A stretch of 64,000 nt of DNA from Streptomyces sp. DSM 110735 (GTDB taxonomy: Bacteria; Actinomycetota; Actinomycetes; Streptomycetales; Streptomycetaceae): assembly GCF_016482685.1 (NCBI RefSeq), contig NZ_JACYHF010000018.1:1-64000 (forward strand). The letters run 5' to 3'. The first letter of the stretch is position 1. Each line of letters starts with the position of its first letter. The notes beneath the pieces were generated by a model. That model searched no databases. It worked only from the letters and a program-made list of their open reading frames with translations, and had not been told where the DNA came from. Shown here one piece after another: positions 15,558 through 24,753 of the stretch. The translations under genes were made by a program, and so were the position numbers.

Positions 15558-17057
15558 TCAGAGCGGGAAGCGGGACACGATCTTCCGCCACCGCCCCGGC
15601 AGCTCGTCCTCCACCCGCTCCGCCCGCCGCTCCTCGCGCCCGTACAGCACCCCGTAGGGAAACGCGCTCTCCCCCGCCCCGTGCGCCACCGCCGCCAGCT
15701 CGCGCAGGGTGTGGCGGGCCATGACGGCGTCCTGGTGTTCGCCGAGAAGGGTGGTGAGGGACTTCATGGACTTGACGAGGGCGCGGGCGGGGGCGCCGAG
15801 GGCGTCCGTGGCAGCCTCCGCGCCGTAGCGGGCGCGCTTGGCCTTCTTGCGCGCCTCGTGCAGCGTACGGTCGCGCTCCTCGCCGGGCGGCAGCTCCAGG
15901 GCGGTTTCCACCAACCGGGAGACCTTGGCGACGTCCTTGCGCAGAGCCTTGGCCAGGGTCTTCCCCGGCTTGCGCGCGGCGCGCTTCAGCAGGGGCGGGT
16001 CCGCGAGGAGGGCGTCCAGGGAGTCGAGCAGGGCGAGGTAGCGCGCGGAGTCGAGTACGCCGATCAGATGGGACCGGGTGCTGTGGTGGCGGGCGGTGGT
16101 CCAGTGGGTCAGGCGCTCGCGCAGGGGTGCGGTGACCAGGTCGTCGGGGAGTGCGGCGAGGTCGGCGCTCAGGCGCTCCGCCAGGACCTCCTGGTCGCGG
16201 TCGAGCCCCAGTTGCCCCGCGAGCCACTTCAGCTCGGCGGCGAGCGGGGCGGTGGCGGCGGGGTCGAGCACGGTGCGGAAGCCGCGCAGGGCGGAGCGGG
16301 CCCGGCGGGTCGCGACCCGCATCCGGTGCACGGCGTCGGGCAGGTCGCGGCGGACGGCGGGATCGCGGGTGAGGATCGCCTCGCGCTGTTCGCGCAGATA
16401 GGCGAGGACGTGGTCGCCTGCCGTCACGGGGGCGGCGGGCGCCTTGCCCCGGCTCCCCCGGCCACCGGTCTCCTCCAGGGCGCGGGCGAGCTTGGACGGC
16501 GACTTCGAGGGTGTGAGCCCGGACGCGCGCAGCCGCTTCTCGATCCGGTCCAGGAGGGCGGGGTCGCCGCCGTCGGCCAGCTCGACCTCGGTCTCGGTCC
16601 AGTGGGCGGTGCCGCCCGCCCGGTTGAGCCGCTCGGCGGTCACGGTGTCGGTGCTCGCCTCGGCCAGCAGCGTGTCCTCGGCATCCAGCAGGTCGAGGAC
16701 GTGGCGGGCGCTGCGGAGCCGGATCACGGGGACCAGCTCGGCGCCCCGGACCCGGGAGCGGACCAGCGCGGCGATCTCCTCGGGCACGGTGTCCGACAGC
16801 GGCGCCCGGATCTCGTCCCGGACCCCGGGGGCGACGGGGAACTTCACATGCCATCCGGCGTCCCCGCCTCCGGTGCGGCGGCGCAGGGTGAGGGAGGCGG
16901 CGGCGAGCCGTTCGTCGGGGGTGTCGTAGTAGGTGGCGTCCAGCTCGGCCACGCCCCGGTCGACGACCCGGGCCACCCCGGCGGCGCCGGTCACCTCGGG
17001 GAAGCTTCCGTCCCCGCCCTCGTACTTCCGCTCCACCTCACGCTTCACGTCCGCCAT
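15558..17057 (-). CDS. CYTH and CHAD domain protein
   Basis: 499 residues. Residues 1-200 are a CYTH (triphosphate tunnel) domain: REVERKYEG is the ExExK signature, and LTLRRRTGG and WHVKFPV are tunnel strands. Residues about 210-499 are a CHAD helical domain, rich in conserved His/Arg/Lys (VHRMRVATRRARSALRGF, EARKKAKRARYGAEA). CYTH enzymes hydrolyse or cyclise triphosphates and CHAD domains bind polyphosphate, so the protein probably acts on inorganic polyphosphate or triphosphate; enzymatic activity is unproven. The start ATG 17057 has a weak ribosome site. It stands between the rodA terminator and the radical-SAM gene. Confidence 0.93.
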   Translation of the reverse strand: MADVKREVERKYEGGDGSFPEVTGAAGVARVVDRGVAELDATYYDTPDERLAAASLTLRRRTGGGDAGWHVKFPVAPGVRDEIRAPLSDTVPEEIAALVRSRVRGAELVPVIRLRSARHVLDLLDAEDTLLAEASTDTVTAERLNRAGGTAHWTETEVELADGGDPALLDRIEKRLRASGLTPSKSPSKLARALEETGGRGSRGKAPAAPVTAGDHVLAYLREQREAILTRDPAVRRDLPDAVHRMRVATRRARSALRGFRTVLDPAATAPLAAELKWLAGQLGLDRDQEVLAERLSADLAALPDDLVTAPLRERLTHWTTARHHSTRSHLIGVLDSARYLALLDSLDALLADPPLLKRAARKPGKTLAKALRKDVAKVSRLVETALELPPGEERDRTLHEARKKAKRARYGAEAATDALGAPARALVKSMKSLTTLLGEHQDAVMARHTLRELAAVAHGAGESAFPYGVLYGREERRAERVEDELPGRWRKIVSRFPL

Positions 17058-17105
17058 GCACCGAATCTAGAACGCCCCCACGATCACAACCACCCCCCGG
17101 ACACG

Positions 17106-17141
17106 GCGAAGGGGCGGGAGAACGACCTCCCGCCCCTTCGC
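17106..17141 (-). terminator. Terminator of the rodA/mrdA unit
   Basis: Perfect 15-bp inverted repeat GCGAAGGGGCGGGAG/CTCCCGCCCCTTCGC with a 6-nt loop, 25 bp past the rodA stop. Confidence 0.92.
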
Positions 17142-17166
17142 TGCGATCTGCCTGACCGCCGGAGGC

Positions 17167-18366
17167 TTACGCCGACATCGGTCGCTGCACCCGGATCGAC
17201 TGGAGCAGTCCCACCGCGATCCAGACCGCGAACATCGACGAGCCTCCATAGGAGACGAACGGCAGGGGCAGACCGGTGACCGGCATGATGCCGAGGGTCA
17301 TGCCGATGTTCTCGAAGGACTGGAAGGCGAACCAGGCGACGATCCCGGCGGCCACGATCGTGCCGTACAGCTCGGTGGAGTCCAGGGCGATACGGCAGGC
17401 ACGCCACAGGATGACGCCGAGGAGGAGGATTATCAGTCCGGCGCCCAGGAAGCCCAGCTCTTCGCCCGCGACCGTGAAGACGAAGTCGGTCTGCTGCTCG
17501 GGCACGAACTGGCCGGTGGTCTGCGAGCCGTGGAAGAGACCCGCGCCGGTCAGTCCGCCGGAGCCGATGGCGATGCGCGCCTGGTTGGTGTTGTAGCCGA
17601 CGCCCGCCGGGTCCAGCTCGGGGTTGGCGAAGGCGGCGAAGCGGTTGATCTGGTACTCGTCCAGGATGTGCAACTGCCAGATGGCGACGCAGCCGAGGAC
17701 CCCGGTGAGCAGCAGGCCGAAGATCCAGCGGTTGGAGGCGCCGGAGGCGAGCAGCACGCCCAGGATGATGGCCACCATGGCGAGGACCGTGCCGAGGTCG
17801 GGCATGAGCAGCACGATCATGATCGGCACGGCGGCCAGACCGAGCGCCTGCAGGACGGTGCGGTGGTCGGGGTACGGCTTGTCGCCCGCGTCGACCCGGG
17901 CAGCGAGCAGCATGGCCATGCCGAGGATGATCGTGATCTTCACGAACTCGGCGGGCTGGAGCGAGAAACCGCCGCCGAAGACGATCCAGTTGCGGCTGCC
18001 GTTGATGGTGGCGCCGAGCGGGGTGAGGACCAGGAGCACCCCGAGCAGGGAGACGCCGTAGAGGACCGGCACGGCGTTGCGCAGGGCGCGGTGGCCCAGC
18101 CAGACCGTGCCGATCATCAGGGCGAGCCCGATGCCGAGGTTCATCAGGTGCCGGAGCAGGAAGTAGTACGGGTCTCCCTGATTGATCTCCGTGCGGTTGC
18201 GGGTCGCGGAGAAGACCAGCAGCGAGCCGATCAGGGAGAGCGCCAGGGCCGCGAACAGTATCGGCCAGTCGAGCCGCCGGGTGACCGAGTCGCGGGCGAG
18301 GAGCCTCGTCCAGCCGGCCCGCTCGGGGCCGTATCCGGAGACGGAGAAGCTGTTGGTGCCGGTCAT
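17167..18366 (-). CDS. rodA: SEDS-family peptidoglycan glycosyltransferase (RodA/FtsW/SpoVE)
   Basis: 399 residues with about ten membrane helices. SEDS signatures are visible: LQPAEFVKITIILGMAM, the PDLGTVLAMVAI loop with the catalytic aspartate, and near the C-terminus GLPLPFVSYGGSSM. RodA polymerises lipid II into glycan strands together with a cognate class B PBP. The gene overlaps the end of mrdA by 4 bp, so the polymerase and transpeptidase are co-translated. In S. coelicolor the equivalent gene (sfr) is in the mre cluster and contributes to spore-wall synthesis. This is a complete gene without unusual features. Confidence 0.96.
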   Translation of the reverse strand: MTGTNSFSVSGYGPERAGWTRLLARDSVTRRLDWPILFAALALSLIGSLLVFSATRNRTEINQGDPYYFLLRHLMNLGIGLALMIGTVWLGHRALRNAVPVLYGVSLLGVLLVLTPLGATINGSRNWIVFGGGFSLQPAEFVKITIILGMAMLLAARVDAGDKPYPDHRTVLQALGLAAVPIMIVLLMPDLGTVLAMVAIILGVLLASGASNRWIFGLLLTGVLGCVAIWQLHILDEYQINRFAAFANPELDPAGVGYNTNQARIAIGSGGLTGAGLFHGSQTTGQFVPEQQTDFVFTVAGEELGFLGAGLIILLLGVILWRACRIALDSTELYGTIVAAGIVAWFAFQSFENIGMTLGIMPVTGLPLPFVSYGGSSMFAVWIAVGLLQSIRVQRPMSA

Positions 18367-20612
18367 GTGCGCGTCCTCCGGCTTCCCCTCCGGCGGGGCC
18401 GCCTGCGGGTGTTGCTGTTGGTGTTGTCCGTGGGCGCGGTGCCCGCGGGCTGGGAGTCGTCGCCGTTGCCGGCGTTGTTCTTCTGGGCTGCCTCGACGTC
18501 CTTGGCGGGGTCACCGGCGATCTTGGGGGCGGCGACGGTGCCGTCGGAGCGGACCTTCGGGAGGGTCTTCTGCGGCTCGGGCAGCAGTGCCTTCTTGTTG
18601 TCGATCGAGCCGTCGCCCTGGACGCCGTAGAGCGCGCTGTAGATGTTGCGCACGGCTTCACCGGAGGCTCCGGAACCCGTACCGGCCTGGGCGATCGTCA
18701 TGATCACCGTGTAGTCCTTGGAGTACGTGGCCAGCCAGGAGGTGGTCTGCTTGCCGTAGACCTCGGCGGTACCGGTCTTGGCGTGCAGCGGGATCTTGTT
18801 CTGCGGCCAGCCGTTGAACTTCCATGCCGCCGTACCGCGGGTGATGACGCCCGCGAAGGCGTCGTCCATGCCCTTGAGGGTGGCCTGGCTGACGGGCAGT
18901 TTGCCGGTCTTCTTCGGCTTGATCGGCGTGATCGTCTTGCCGTCGGGGCTGATGACCGCCTTGCCGATGGTCGGCTGGTACAGGGTGCCGCCGTTGGCGA
19001 CGGCGGCGTAGATCCGCGCCTCCTGGATCGGCGTGACGAGGGTGTCGCCCTGACCGATGGAGTAGTTGATCGAGTCGCCCTCGCGCATCTTGTTGCCTTC
19101 GAGGCAGTTCTCGTACGCGATCTTCTCGACGTAGGAGCCGTCCTTCTTGCCGGACTTGCACCAGGCGTCCTTGTTGGCCTTCCAGTAGTCGAGCTTCCAC
19201 TGGCGGTCGGGAACGCGCCCGGTGACCTCGTTGGGGAGGTCGACGCCGGTCTCCTTGCCGAGACCGAACTGGTGGGCGGCCTTGTAGAAGTAGTCCTTGG
19301 GCTGGCCCTTCTTGGGGTTGATGCCGCCGTCCCGCTTCCACTCCCGGTCCGCGAGACCGTAGAAGACGGTGTCGCAGGAGACCTCCAGGGCGCGGCCGAG
19401 GGAGATCGGGCCGAAGTTCTCGCCCTCGAAGTTCTTGAAGACCTGGCTGCCGACAGAGTACGAACTCGTGCACGGGTAGCGGCCGTCGAAGGCGTAGCCC
19501 GCCTCGACCGCGGCGGCGGTGGAGACCACCTTGAAGGTCGAGCCCGGTGCGGCCTGGCCCTGGATGGCCCGGTTGAGCAGCGGGTAGTCGGAGTTCTTGC
19601 CGGTGAGTGCCTTGTAGTCCTTGGCGGAGATGCCGCCCACCCAGACGTTGGGGTCGTAGGTGGGGGCGGATGCCATGGCGACGATGCGGCCGGTCTTGGC
19701 CTCCATGACGACCACGGCGCCGGAGTCCGCCTTGTAGTTGGTGCCGGTGATCTTGTCGAACTGCTGGCGGGCGACCTTCATGGCCTTGTCCAGTTCGTAC
19801 TCCGCGACGCGCTGGACGCGGGAGTCGATGCTGGTGACCAGGTTGGAACCGGCTTCCGCCGGGTCGGCCTTGGCCTTGCCGATGACCCGGCCGAGGTTGT
19901 CCACCTCGTAGCGGGTGACGCCTGCCTTGCCGCGCAGTTGCTTGTCGTACTGCCGCTCCAGGCCGGAGCGGCCCACCATGTCGGAGCGCAGATACGGCGA
20001 GTCGGTGTCCTTGGCCTTCTGGATCTCGTCGTCGGTGACGGGCGAGAGGTAGCCGAGGACCTGGGAGGTGTTGGACTTGCCGGGGCCGCCGTAGCGCCGC
20101 ACGGCCTCGGGCTCGGCGGTGATGCCGGGGAAGTCCTCGGCGCGCTCGCGGATCTGGAGCGCCTGCTTGGGCGTGGCCTCGTCGGTGATCGGGATCGGCT
20201 GGTAGGGCGAGCCGTTCCAGCAGGGCTGGGGGGTCTTCGCGTCGCAGAGTCGGACCTTCTGCTGGACGTCCTCGGTCTTCAGTCCGAGGACGGCGGCGAG
20301 CTTGGCGAGGACCGCCTTGCCGTCGTCCTTCTGCTTGAGGAGGTCGGTGCGGGAGGCGGAGACGACCAGGCGGGTCTCGTTGTCCGCGAGGGGGACGCCT
20401 CGCGCGTCGAGGATGTCACCGCGCACGGCGGGGTCGACGACCTGCTGGACGTGGTTGCCGGACGCCTCGCGCTGGTACTCGGCGCCCTCGCGGATCTGCA
20501 GGTACCACAGGCGTCCGCCGAGGGTGCCGAGGAGGGAGAGGACGAGGATCTGGATGACGACGAGTCGGATCTGGACCCGTGGGGTCCGCCCGGTCTCGGG
20601 AATGTTGGTCAA
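18363..20612 (-). CDS. mrdA: Penicillin-binding protein 2 (class B transpeptidase)
   Basis: 749 residues, TTG start at 20612 with GGGAGG just upstream. One N-terminal membrane anchor (LVVIQILVLSLLGTLGGRLWYL) is followed by the pedestal domain and the transpeptidase domain. Active-site motifs: STFK (Ser about 360), SIN (about 512) and KTGTAE (about 609). An unusually long Asn/Thr/Arg-rich tail ends RRRPRRRGSRRTRT, which would lie outside the membrane and could bind wall polymers. It cross-links peptidoglycan made by the adjacent RodA. Both belong to the lateral-wall and spore-wall complex with MreBCD, which lies immediately upstream. Confidence 0.96.
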   Translation of the reverse strand: MTNIPETGRTPRVQIRLVVIQILVLSLLGTLGGRLWYLQIREGAEYQREASGNHVQQVVDPAVRGDILDARGVPLADNETRLVVSASRTDLLKQKDDGKAVLAKLAAVLGLKTEDVQQKVRLCDAKTPQPCWNGSPYQPIPITDEATPKQALQIRERAEDFPGITAEPEAVRRYGGPGKSNTSQVLGYLSPVTDDEIQKAKDTDSPYLRSDMVGRSGLERQYDKQLRGKAGVTRYEVDNLGRVIGKAKADPAEAGSNLVTSIDSRVQRVAEYELDKAMKVARQQFDKITGTNYKADSGAVVVMEAKTGRIVAMASAPTYDPNVWVGGISAKDYKALTGKNSDYPLLNRAIQGQAAPGSTFKVVSTAAAVEAGYAFDGRYPCTSSYSVGSQVFKNFEGENFGPISLGRALEVSCDTVFYGLADREWKRDGGINPKKGQPKDYFYKAAHQFGLGKETGVDLPNEVTGRVPDRQWKLDYWKANKDAWCKSGKKDGSYVEKIAYENCLEGNKMREGDSINYSIGQGDTLVTPIQEARIYAAVANGGTLYQPTIGKAVISPDGKTITPIKPKKTGKLPVSQATLKGMDDAFAGVITRGTAAWKFNGWPQNKIPLHAKTGTAEVYGKQTTSWLATYSKDYTVIMTIAQAGTGSGASGEAVRNIYSALYGVQGDGSIDNKKALLPEPQKTLPKVRSDGTVAAPKIAGDPAKDVEAAQKNNAGNGDDSQPAGTAPTDNTNSNTRRRPRRRGSRRTRT

Positions 20613-20746
20613 TGCCTCCCCCTCTCAGTGCGCGGACGCGGATGCGTGGACGCGTACGTGAACGTGTGTGCGTACGAATGATGAACGCGGAACCTGTGCG
20701 AGCCCGTTCCCCCGGGGCTTCCTCTTTCGGGTGAATTCGCCCGCTG

Positions 20747-21424
20747 TCACAGCCGCTTGACCCCCTTGATGCGACCGACCCGGGCGGAGCGGGTGCGGGC
20801 CTTGGCCTTGAGGGTGCCGAGGCCGCCGCGCCCGCCGCCGACGCGCAGACCGGTGCCGGAGGAGAGCCAGCCCGAGGAGATGTTCCCGGCCTTGACCGAC
20901 GGGCCGTTCTCGGTGAGCGGGTCGTTGTCGGTGCGGCGGGCCAGCCACATGACGCCGGGTACGACGAACGGCGCGAGCAGCAGGTCGTAGAGCGCGGCGG
21001 AGAACAGCAGCCCGGTCAGGCCGACATGGCGGGCGGCGGTGTCCCCGACGAGGGCGCCGACGCCCGCGTAGAGCAGCGTGGAGCCGACGGCGGCGGCGAC
21101 CACGACGGCCATCGGTCCGGTCGCGGACTTCAGCCGTCCGTTCTCCGGTCTGACGAGCCCGGCGCAGTAGCCGATGACACAGAGCACGAGCGCGTAGCGC
21201 CCGGCGGCGTGGTCGGCGGGCGGGGCGAGGTCGGCGAGGAGTCCCGCGCCGAAGCCGACGAGGGCGCCGCCGACATGGCCGTAGACCATGGCGAGACCCA
21301 CGACGGTGAGCAGCAGCAGGTCGGGCACGGCGCCGGGCAGGTGCAGCCGGGCGAGGACGCTCACCTGGATCACCAGGGCGACGACGACCAGTGCGGCGGC
21401 GAGCAGGATGCGGTTGAGGCGCAT
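20747..21424 (-). CDS. mreD: Rod shape-determining protein MreD
   Basis: 225 residues, about 25 percent longer than typical MreD because of a basic C-terminal extension of about 60 residues (KAKARTRSARVGRIKGVKRL at the very end). The membrane part shows at least five helices (ILLAAALVVVALVIQVSVLA, LLLLTVVGLAMVYGHVGGAL, YALVLCVIGYCAGLV, PMAVVVAAAVGSTLLYAGV, LYDLLLAPFVVPGVMWLA). It is the membrane partner of MreC in the elongation complex; in Streptomyces the complex is needed for spore-wall integrity rather than for growth. It starts 13 bp after mreC ends. Confidence 0.95.
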   Translation of the reverse strand: MRLNRILLAAALVVVALVIQVSVLARLHLPGAVPDLLLLTVVGLAMVYGHVGGALVGFGAGLLADLAPPADHAAGRYALVLCVIGYCAGLVRPENGRLKSATGPMAVVVAAAVGSTLLYAGVGALVGDTAARHVGLTGLLFSAALYDLLLAPFVVPGVMWLARRTDNDPLTENGPSVKAGNISSGWLSSGTGLRVGGGRGGLGTLKAKARTRSARVGRIKGVKRL

Positions 21425-21437
21425 GGTGGTTCGGCTC

Positions 21438-22382
21438 CTACTGCTGCTGCTCGTCGGTGGATTCGGGCGCGTCCGCCGAGGGGGTGACCGTCACGGTCAC
21501 GGTCGGCGTCGGGACCGGCTTGGGCTTGCTGGGCAGGACCTCGTCGCGGGGGTCCTTCTTGGGTCCGGTGACGACGACGCCGACGATGTCGAGCTTGCTG
21601 AAGCCGACGTACGGCGTGACGTACAGGGTGCGGGTCAGTCCGCCGCCGGAGGGGTCGACGCGGGAGACCACGCCGACCGGAACGCCGGGCACGAACGGCT
21701 TGTCTGCCTGGGAGCCGAAGGTGACCAGACGGTCGCCCTTCTTCACCTCGGCCTTGCCGTTGAGGAGTTCGACGCGCAGCGGGCGGTCGCCCTGTCCGGA
21801 GGCGAAGCCGAGTTCGTCGCTGCCCTCCATGCGGGTGCCGACGGTGAAGTCGGGGTCGTTGGCGAGCAGCACGGTGGCGGTGTCGGGGCCGACGGTGGTG
21901 ACGCGGCCGACCAGTCCGTCGCCGTTGAGCACCGTCATGTCCCGCTTGACGCCGTCGTTGGCGCCCGCGTCGATGGTGATGGTCCAGGAGAAGCCCTGGG
22001 CCGCTCCTATGGCGATGACCTGGGCGCCCTTGATGCCGTACTGGCCCTCGCCGGCGATCTTCAGCATCCGGTCGAGCTGGTTCAGGCGGCTGCGGTTGCG
22101 GTCGTCGCTGCCGAGCTTGGCCTTGAGGGCGGCGTTCTCCTTCTCCAGCGTGGCCAGACGGTCGTGGCGGGTGCCGGAGTCACGGACGGCGGAGACCGCC
22201 TCGCCGACCGGGTCGACCGCGGAGGACAGTCCGTTCTCGATCGGGCCGAACGCCGCGGCCGCTGCGTGCCGGGCGCCGTCGACCGGCGAGTTCCGGCCCC
22301 CGCGGATGTCCACCGTGATCAGTGCGAACGCGATGGCGATCAGCAGGACCAGGAGCAGCCGGCTCTCTTTCGTGTCCCTCAC
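21438..22382 (-). CDS. mreC: Rod shape-determining protein MreC
   Basis: 314 residues from GTG 22382. An N-terminal membrane anchor (LLLVLLIAIAFALITVDI) is followed by a coiled coil (about 70-105: HDRLATLEKENAALKAKLGS) and the periplasmic-type beta domains. These have QVIAIGAAQGFSWTITIDAG, and GLVGRVTTVGPDTATVLLANDP. The C-terminal tail is Pro/Thr-rich (PTPTVTVTVTPSADAPEST). A TTG at 22406 would add eight residues (RKARPPHV); it has no ribosome site, while GAGGAAGG lies 14 nt before the GTG. MreC links MreB to wall enzymes through MreD and PBP2. Confidence 0.93.
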   Translation of the reverse strand: MRDTKESRLLLVLLIAIAFALITVDIRGGRNSPVDGARHAAAAAFGPIENGLSSAVDPVGEAVSAVRDSGTRHDRLATLEKENAALKAKLGSDDRNRSRLNQLDRMLKIAGEGQYGIKGAQVIAIGAAQGFSWTITIDAGANDGVKRDMTVLNGDGLVGRVTTVGPDTATVLLANDPDFTVGTRMEGSDELGFASGQGDRPLRVELLNGKAEVKKGDRLVTFGSQADKPFVPGVPVGVVSRVDPSGGGLTRTLYVTPYVGFSKLDIVGVVVTGPKKDPRDEVLPSKPKPVPTPTVTVTVTPSADAPESTDEQQQ

Positions 22383-22500
22383 GTGCGGCGGCCGTGCCTT
22401 CCTCAATAGGAATTCGAGGACTGCCGGAAAAACGCCAACACGAAAGGAAGCGCCAATCCGAGCGGTCCGTTTGCGGGAGCTTATGCCTCTATATCAACGA

Positions 22501-22536
22501 TCCGCCGCACGAGCGAAGAACGTCTCGTACGGCGGA
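22501..22536 (-). terminator. Hairpin between mreB and mreC
   Basis: Inverted repeat TCCGCCG-c-ACGAG/CTCGT-a-CGGCGGA with a 10-nt loop, 15 bp past the mreB stop. It suggests that mreB is at least partly transcribed apart from mreCD-mrdA-rodA. Confidence 0.75.
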
Positions 22537-22550
22537 ATCGAAGTGTTACG

Positions 22551-23582
22551 TCATCTGCGCGGCTGCGCGTCCAGAACCTGCTGCAGTGCCTCGAACTCCT
22601 CGACGCACTTGCCGGAACCGAGCGCGACGCTGTCGAGCGGGTCCTCGGCGATGTGGATCGGCATTCCGGTCTCGCGGCGCAGCCGCTCGTCGAGACCGCG
22701 CAGCAGGGCGCCGCCGCCGGTCAGCACGATGCCCCGGTCCATGATGTCGCCGGACAGCTCCGGCGGGCACTTGTCCAGGGTCGTCTTGACGGCGTCGACG
22801 ATCGCGTTGACCGGCTCCTCGATCGCCTTGCGCACCTCCGCGGCGGAGATGACGACGGTCTTGGGCAGGCCGGACACCAGGTCCCGGCCGCGGACTTCGG
22901 TGTGCTCGTCGGTGTCGAGGTCGTACGCCGAACCGATCGTGATCTTGATCTGCTCGGCCGTGCGCTCACCCAGCAGAAGGCTGTACTCCTTCTTGATGTA
23001 CTGGATGATCGCGTTGTCCAGTTCGTCGCCCGCGACGCGGATGGACTGCGCGGTGACGATGCCGCCGAGCGAGATGACCGCGACCTCCGTGGTGCCGCCG
23101 CCGATGTCCACCACCATGTTGCCCGTGGCCTCGTGGACCGGCAGGCCGGAGCCGATGGCGGCCGCCATGGGCTCCTCGATGATGTGCACCTGGCGCGCGC
23201 CGGCCTGCGAGGACGCCTCGATGACGGCGCGGCGCTCGACGCCCGTGATGCCCGAGGGCACGCACACGACGACGCGCGGGCGGGCGAGATACCGCCGCTT
23301 GTGGATCTTCAGGATGAAGTAGCGGAGCATCCGCTCGGTGATCTCGAAGTCGGCGATGACGCCGTCCTTCAGCGGGCGCACGGCGACGATGTTGCCCGGC
23401 GTCCGGCCGATCATCTTCTTGGCTTCGGCACCGACCGCGAGGATGCCACCGGTGTTGGTGTTGATGGCGACGACGGACGGCTCGTTGAGTACGATCCCGC
23501 GACCCCTGACGTACACCAGCGTGTTGGCGGTCCCGAGGTCGACAGCCATGTCACGGCCGATGAACGACATTGAGTTCCCCAT
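22551..23582 (-). CDS. mreB: Actin-like rod shape-determining protein MreB
   Basis: 343 residues. Actin-fold nucleotide motifs: phosphate-1 DLGTANTLVYVRG, connect-1, phosphate-2 MVVDIGGGTTEVAVISLGG, and adenosine motif GIVLTGGGALLRGLD. Near-complete match to actinomycete MreB from memory. It forms membrane-associated filaments guiding wall synthesis; in Streptomyces it acts at sporulation septa. Two starts are possible: ATG 23582 (MGNSMSF) or the internal ATG 12 nt later (MSFIGRD), which has GGGGAA in front. The long form is kept because it matches the usual 343-residue annotation. Confidence 0.97.
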   Translation of the reverse strand: MGNSMSFIGRDMAVDLGTANTLVYVRGRGIVLNEPSVVAINTNTGGILAVGAEAKKMIGRTPGNIVAVRPLKDGVIADFEITERMLRYFILKIHKRRYLARPRVVVCVPSGITGVERRAVIEASSQAGARQVHIIEEPMAAAIGSGLPVHEATGNMVVDIGGGTTEVAVISLGGIVTAQSIRVAGDELDNAIIQYIKKEYSLLLGERTAEQIKITIGSAYDLDTDEHTEVRGRDLVSGLPKTVVISAAEVRKAIEEPVNAIVDAVKTTLDKCPPELSGDIMDRGIVLTGGGALLRGLDERLRRETGMPIHIAEDPLDSVALGSGKCVEEFEALQQVLDAQPRR

Positions 23583-23907
23583 CAGGATTCGTCTGGCCTA
23601 CCCACGAGCTTTTGAGGGCTTTTCAGGTAGGCGAGGTGGGTGCGGTGACGTGAAGGGTTCCATCGTAGACGCGCCTTCACGGACATCGCGCGAGGGTCTT
23701 CGCCATTGTCAGCAGATGACGCGGCGCCCCGCTTGTGGAGACGGCCCATCGGGGGCACACGTTCCCCCGATCGCCAACGCATATGCCGAGGGACGGCCGA
23801 AATCGTACGGCCGTCCCAGGTCCGGGCGTCCTGCCGACCTGACGGTCACTCAGAAAAATTCTCGGAAACTCCGCACGGCGTGGCCCGGACGGGCCGCCGG
23901 GCACCGG
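23583..23907 (-). promoter_or_regulatory. mreB upstream region
   Basis: 325 bp between ndk and mreB without a credible gene. It holds the ndk terminator hairpin (23790-23817) and must carry the mreB promoter(s). I see no convincing -35/-10 pair for the main sigma factor; the S. coelicolor mre cluster is known to use several promoters, at least one developmentally controlled. Confidence 0.4.
23790..23817 (-). terminator. ndk terminator
   Basis: Perfect 10-bp inverted repeat GGGACGGCCG/CGGCCGTCCC with an 8-nt loop (AAATCGTA), about 90 bp past the ndk stop. Confidence 0.75.
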
Positions 23908-24321
23908 TCAGACACGGCCCGGGAAGAAGATCTTCACCTCGCGTTCGGCCGACTCCTCGGAGTCGGACGCGTGGATCAGGTTCTCGCGGACGATGACGCC
24001 GTAGTCGCCGCGGATGGAGCCCGGGGCAGCGGCGATCGGGTCCGTCGGACCGGCGAGCTGCCGCACACCCTCGATGACCCGCTCGCCCTCGACGATCAGC
24101 GCGACGACGGGACCGGAGGACATGAACTCGACCAGCGGCTCGTAGAACGGCTTGCCCTTGTGCTCGCCGTAGTGCAGCTCCAGCGTGTCCTGGTCCAGCG
24201 TGCGCAGTTCCAGCGCCGTGATCCGCCAGTCGGCCTTGCGCTCGATACGGCTGATGATCTCGCCGGTCAGGCCACGACGGACGGCGTCGGGCTTGAGCAG
24301 GACGAGGGTGCGCTGGGTCAC
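23908..24321 (-). CDS. ndk: Nucleoside-diphosphate kinase
   Basis: 137 residues, the standard length. GTG 24321 is chosen because AAGGAG lies 9 nt upstream and the sequence then begins VTQRTLVLLKPDAVRRGL, the conserved N-terminus; the longer frame from 24354 is rejected. The catalytic histidine is in ENLIHASDSEESAEREV (His about 117), and the nucleotide-binding loop is PGSIRGDYG. The enzyme transfers the gamma-phosphate from ATP to other NDPs through phosphohistidine, balancing NTP and dNTP pools. It follows the DUF4233 gene on the same strand. Confidence 0.97.
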   Translation of the reverse strand: MTQRTLVLLKPDAVRRGLTGEIISRIERKADWRITALELRTLDQDTLELHYGEHKGKPFYEPLVEFMSSGPVVALIVEGERVIEGVRQLAGPTDPIAAAPGSIRGDYGVIVRENLIHASDSEESAEREVKIFFPGRV

Positions 24322-24382
24322 GGAAGGCTCCTTACGACTGACGTGCGGTGGCACGAGATTACAGGGCGTGTCGTGGCACTCG

Positions 24383-24742
24383 TCACGCAGCGTCAGGTGT
24401 GGAGGTGGGCTCGGCCGCCGCCGCGAAGCGGGCCTTGGCTTCGTCCACCTTCCGGCCGTAGTGCACCGACGCCCACCACAGGGCGGCGAAGACCGCGCCC
24501 ATGATGTACATCATCGGCACGAAGACGCCCGAGACGATCAGCGCGAGCTGGAGGGCCCAGCCGAGGGCGACGCCGCCGGGACGGGTCACCATGCCGCACA
24601 GCAGCACGGACAGGGCCATGGCGATCCCGCACACCAGCCACACGGTGGACATGGCGAGCGAGGGGTCCTTCATGGCCACCAGGCCCGCGAACCCGATGAT
24701 GAAGAACTCACCGATCAGCGTCGATGAACAGAGCGTACGCAC
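24383..24742 (-). CDS. DUF4233 membrane protein
   Basis: 119 residues, GTG start at 24742 with GAGAGG 7 nt upstream; that ribosome site overlaps the folC stop region, so translation is probably coupled to folC. Four hydrophobic stretches are seen (LIGEFFIIGFAGLVAM, VWLVCGIAMALSVLLCGMV, LGWALQLALIVSGVFVP, MYIMGAVFAALWWASVHYG). DUF4233 proteins regularly sit between folC and ndk in actinomycetes; the function is unknown. Confidence 0.93.
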   Translation of the reverse strand: MRTLCSSTLIGEFFIIGFAGLVAMKDPSLAMSTVWLVCGIAMALSVLLCGMVTRPGGVALGWALQLALIVSGVFVPMMYIMGAVFAALWWASVHYGRKVDEAKARFAAAAEPTSTPDAA

Positions 24743-24753
24743 GACGGAACCTC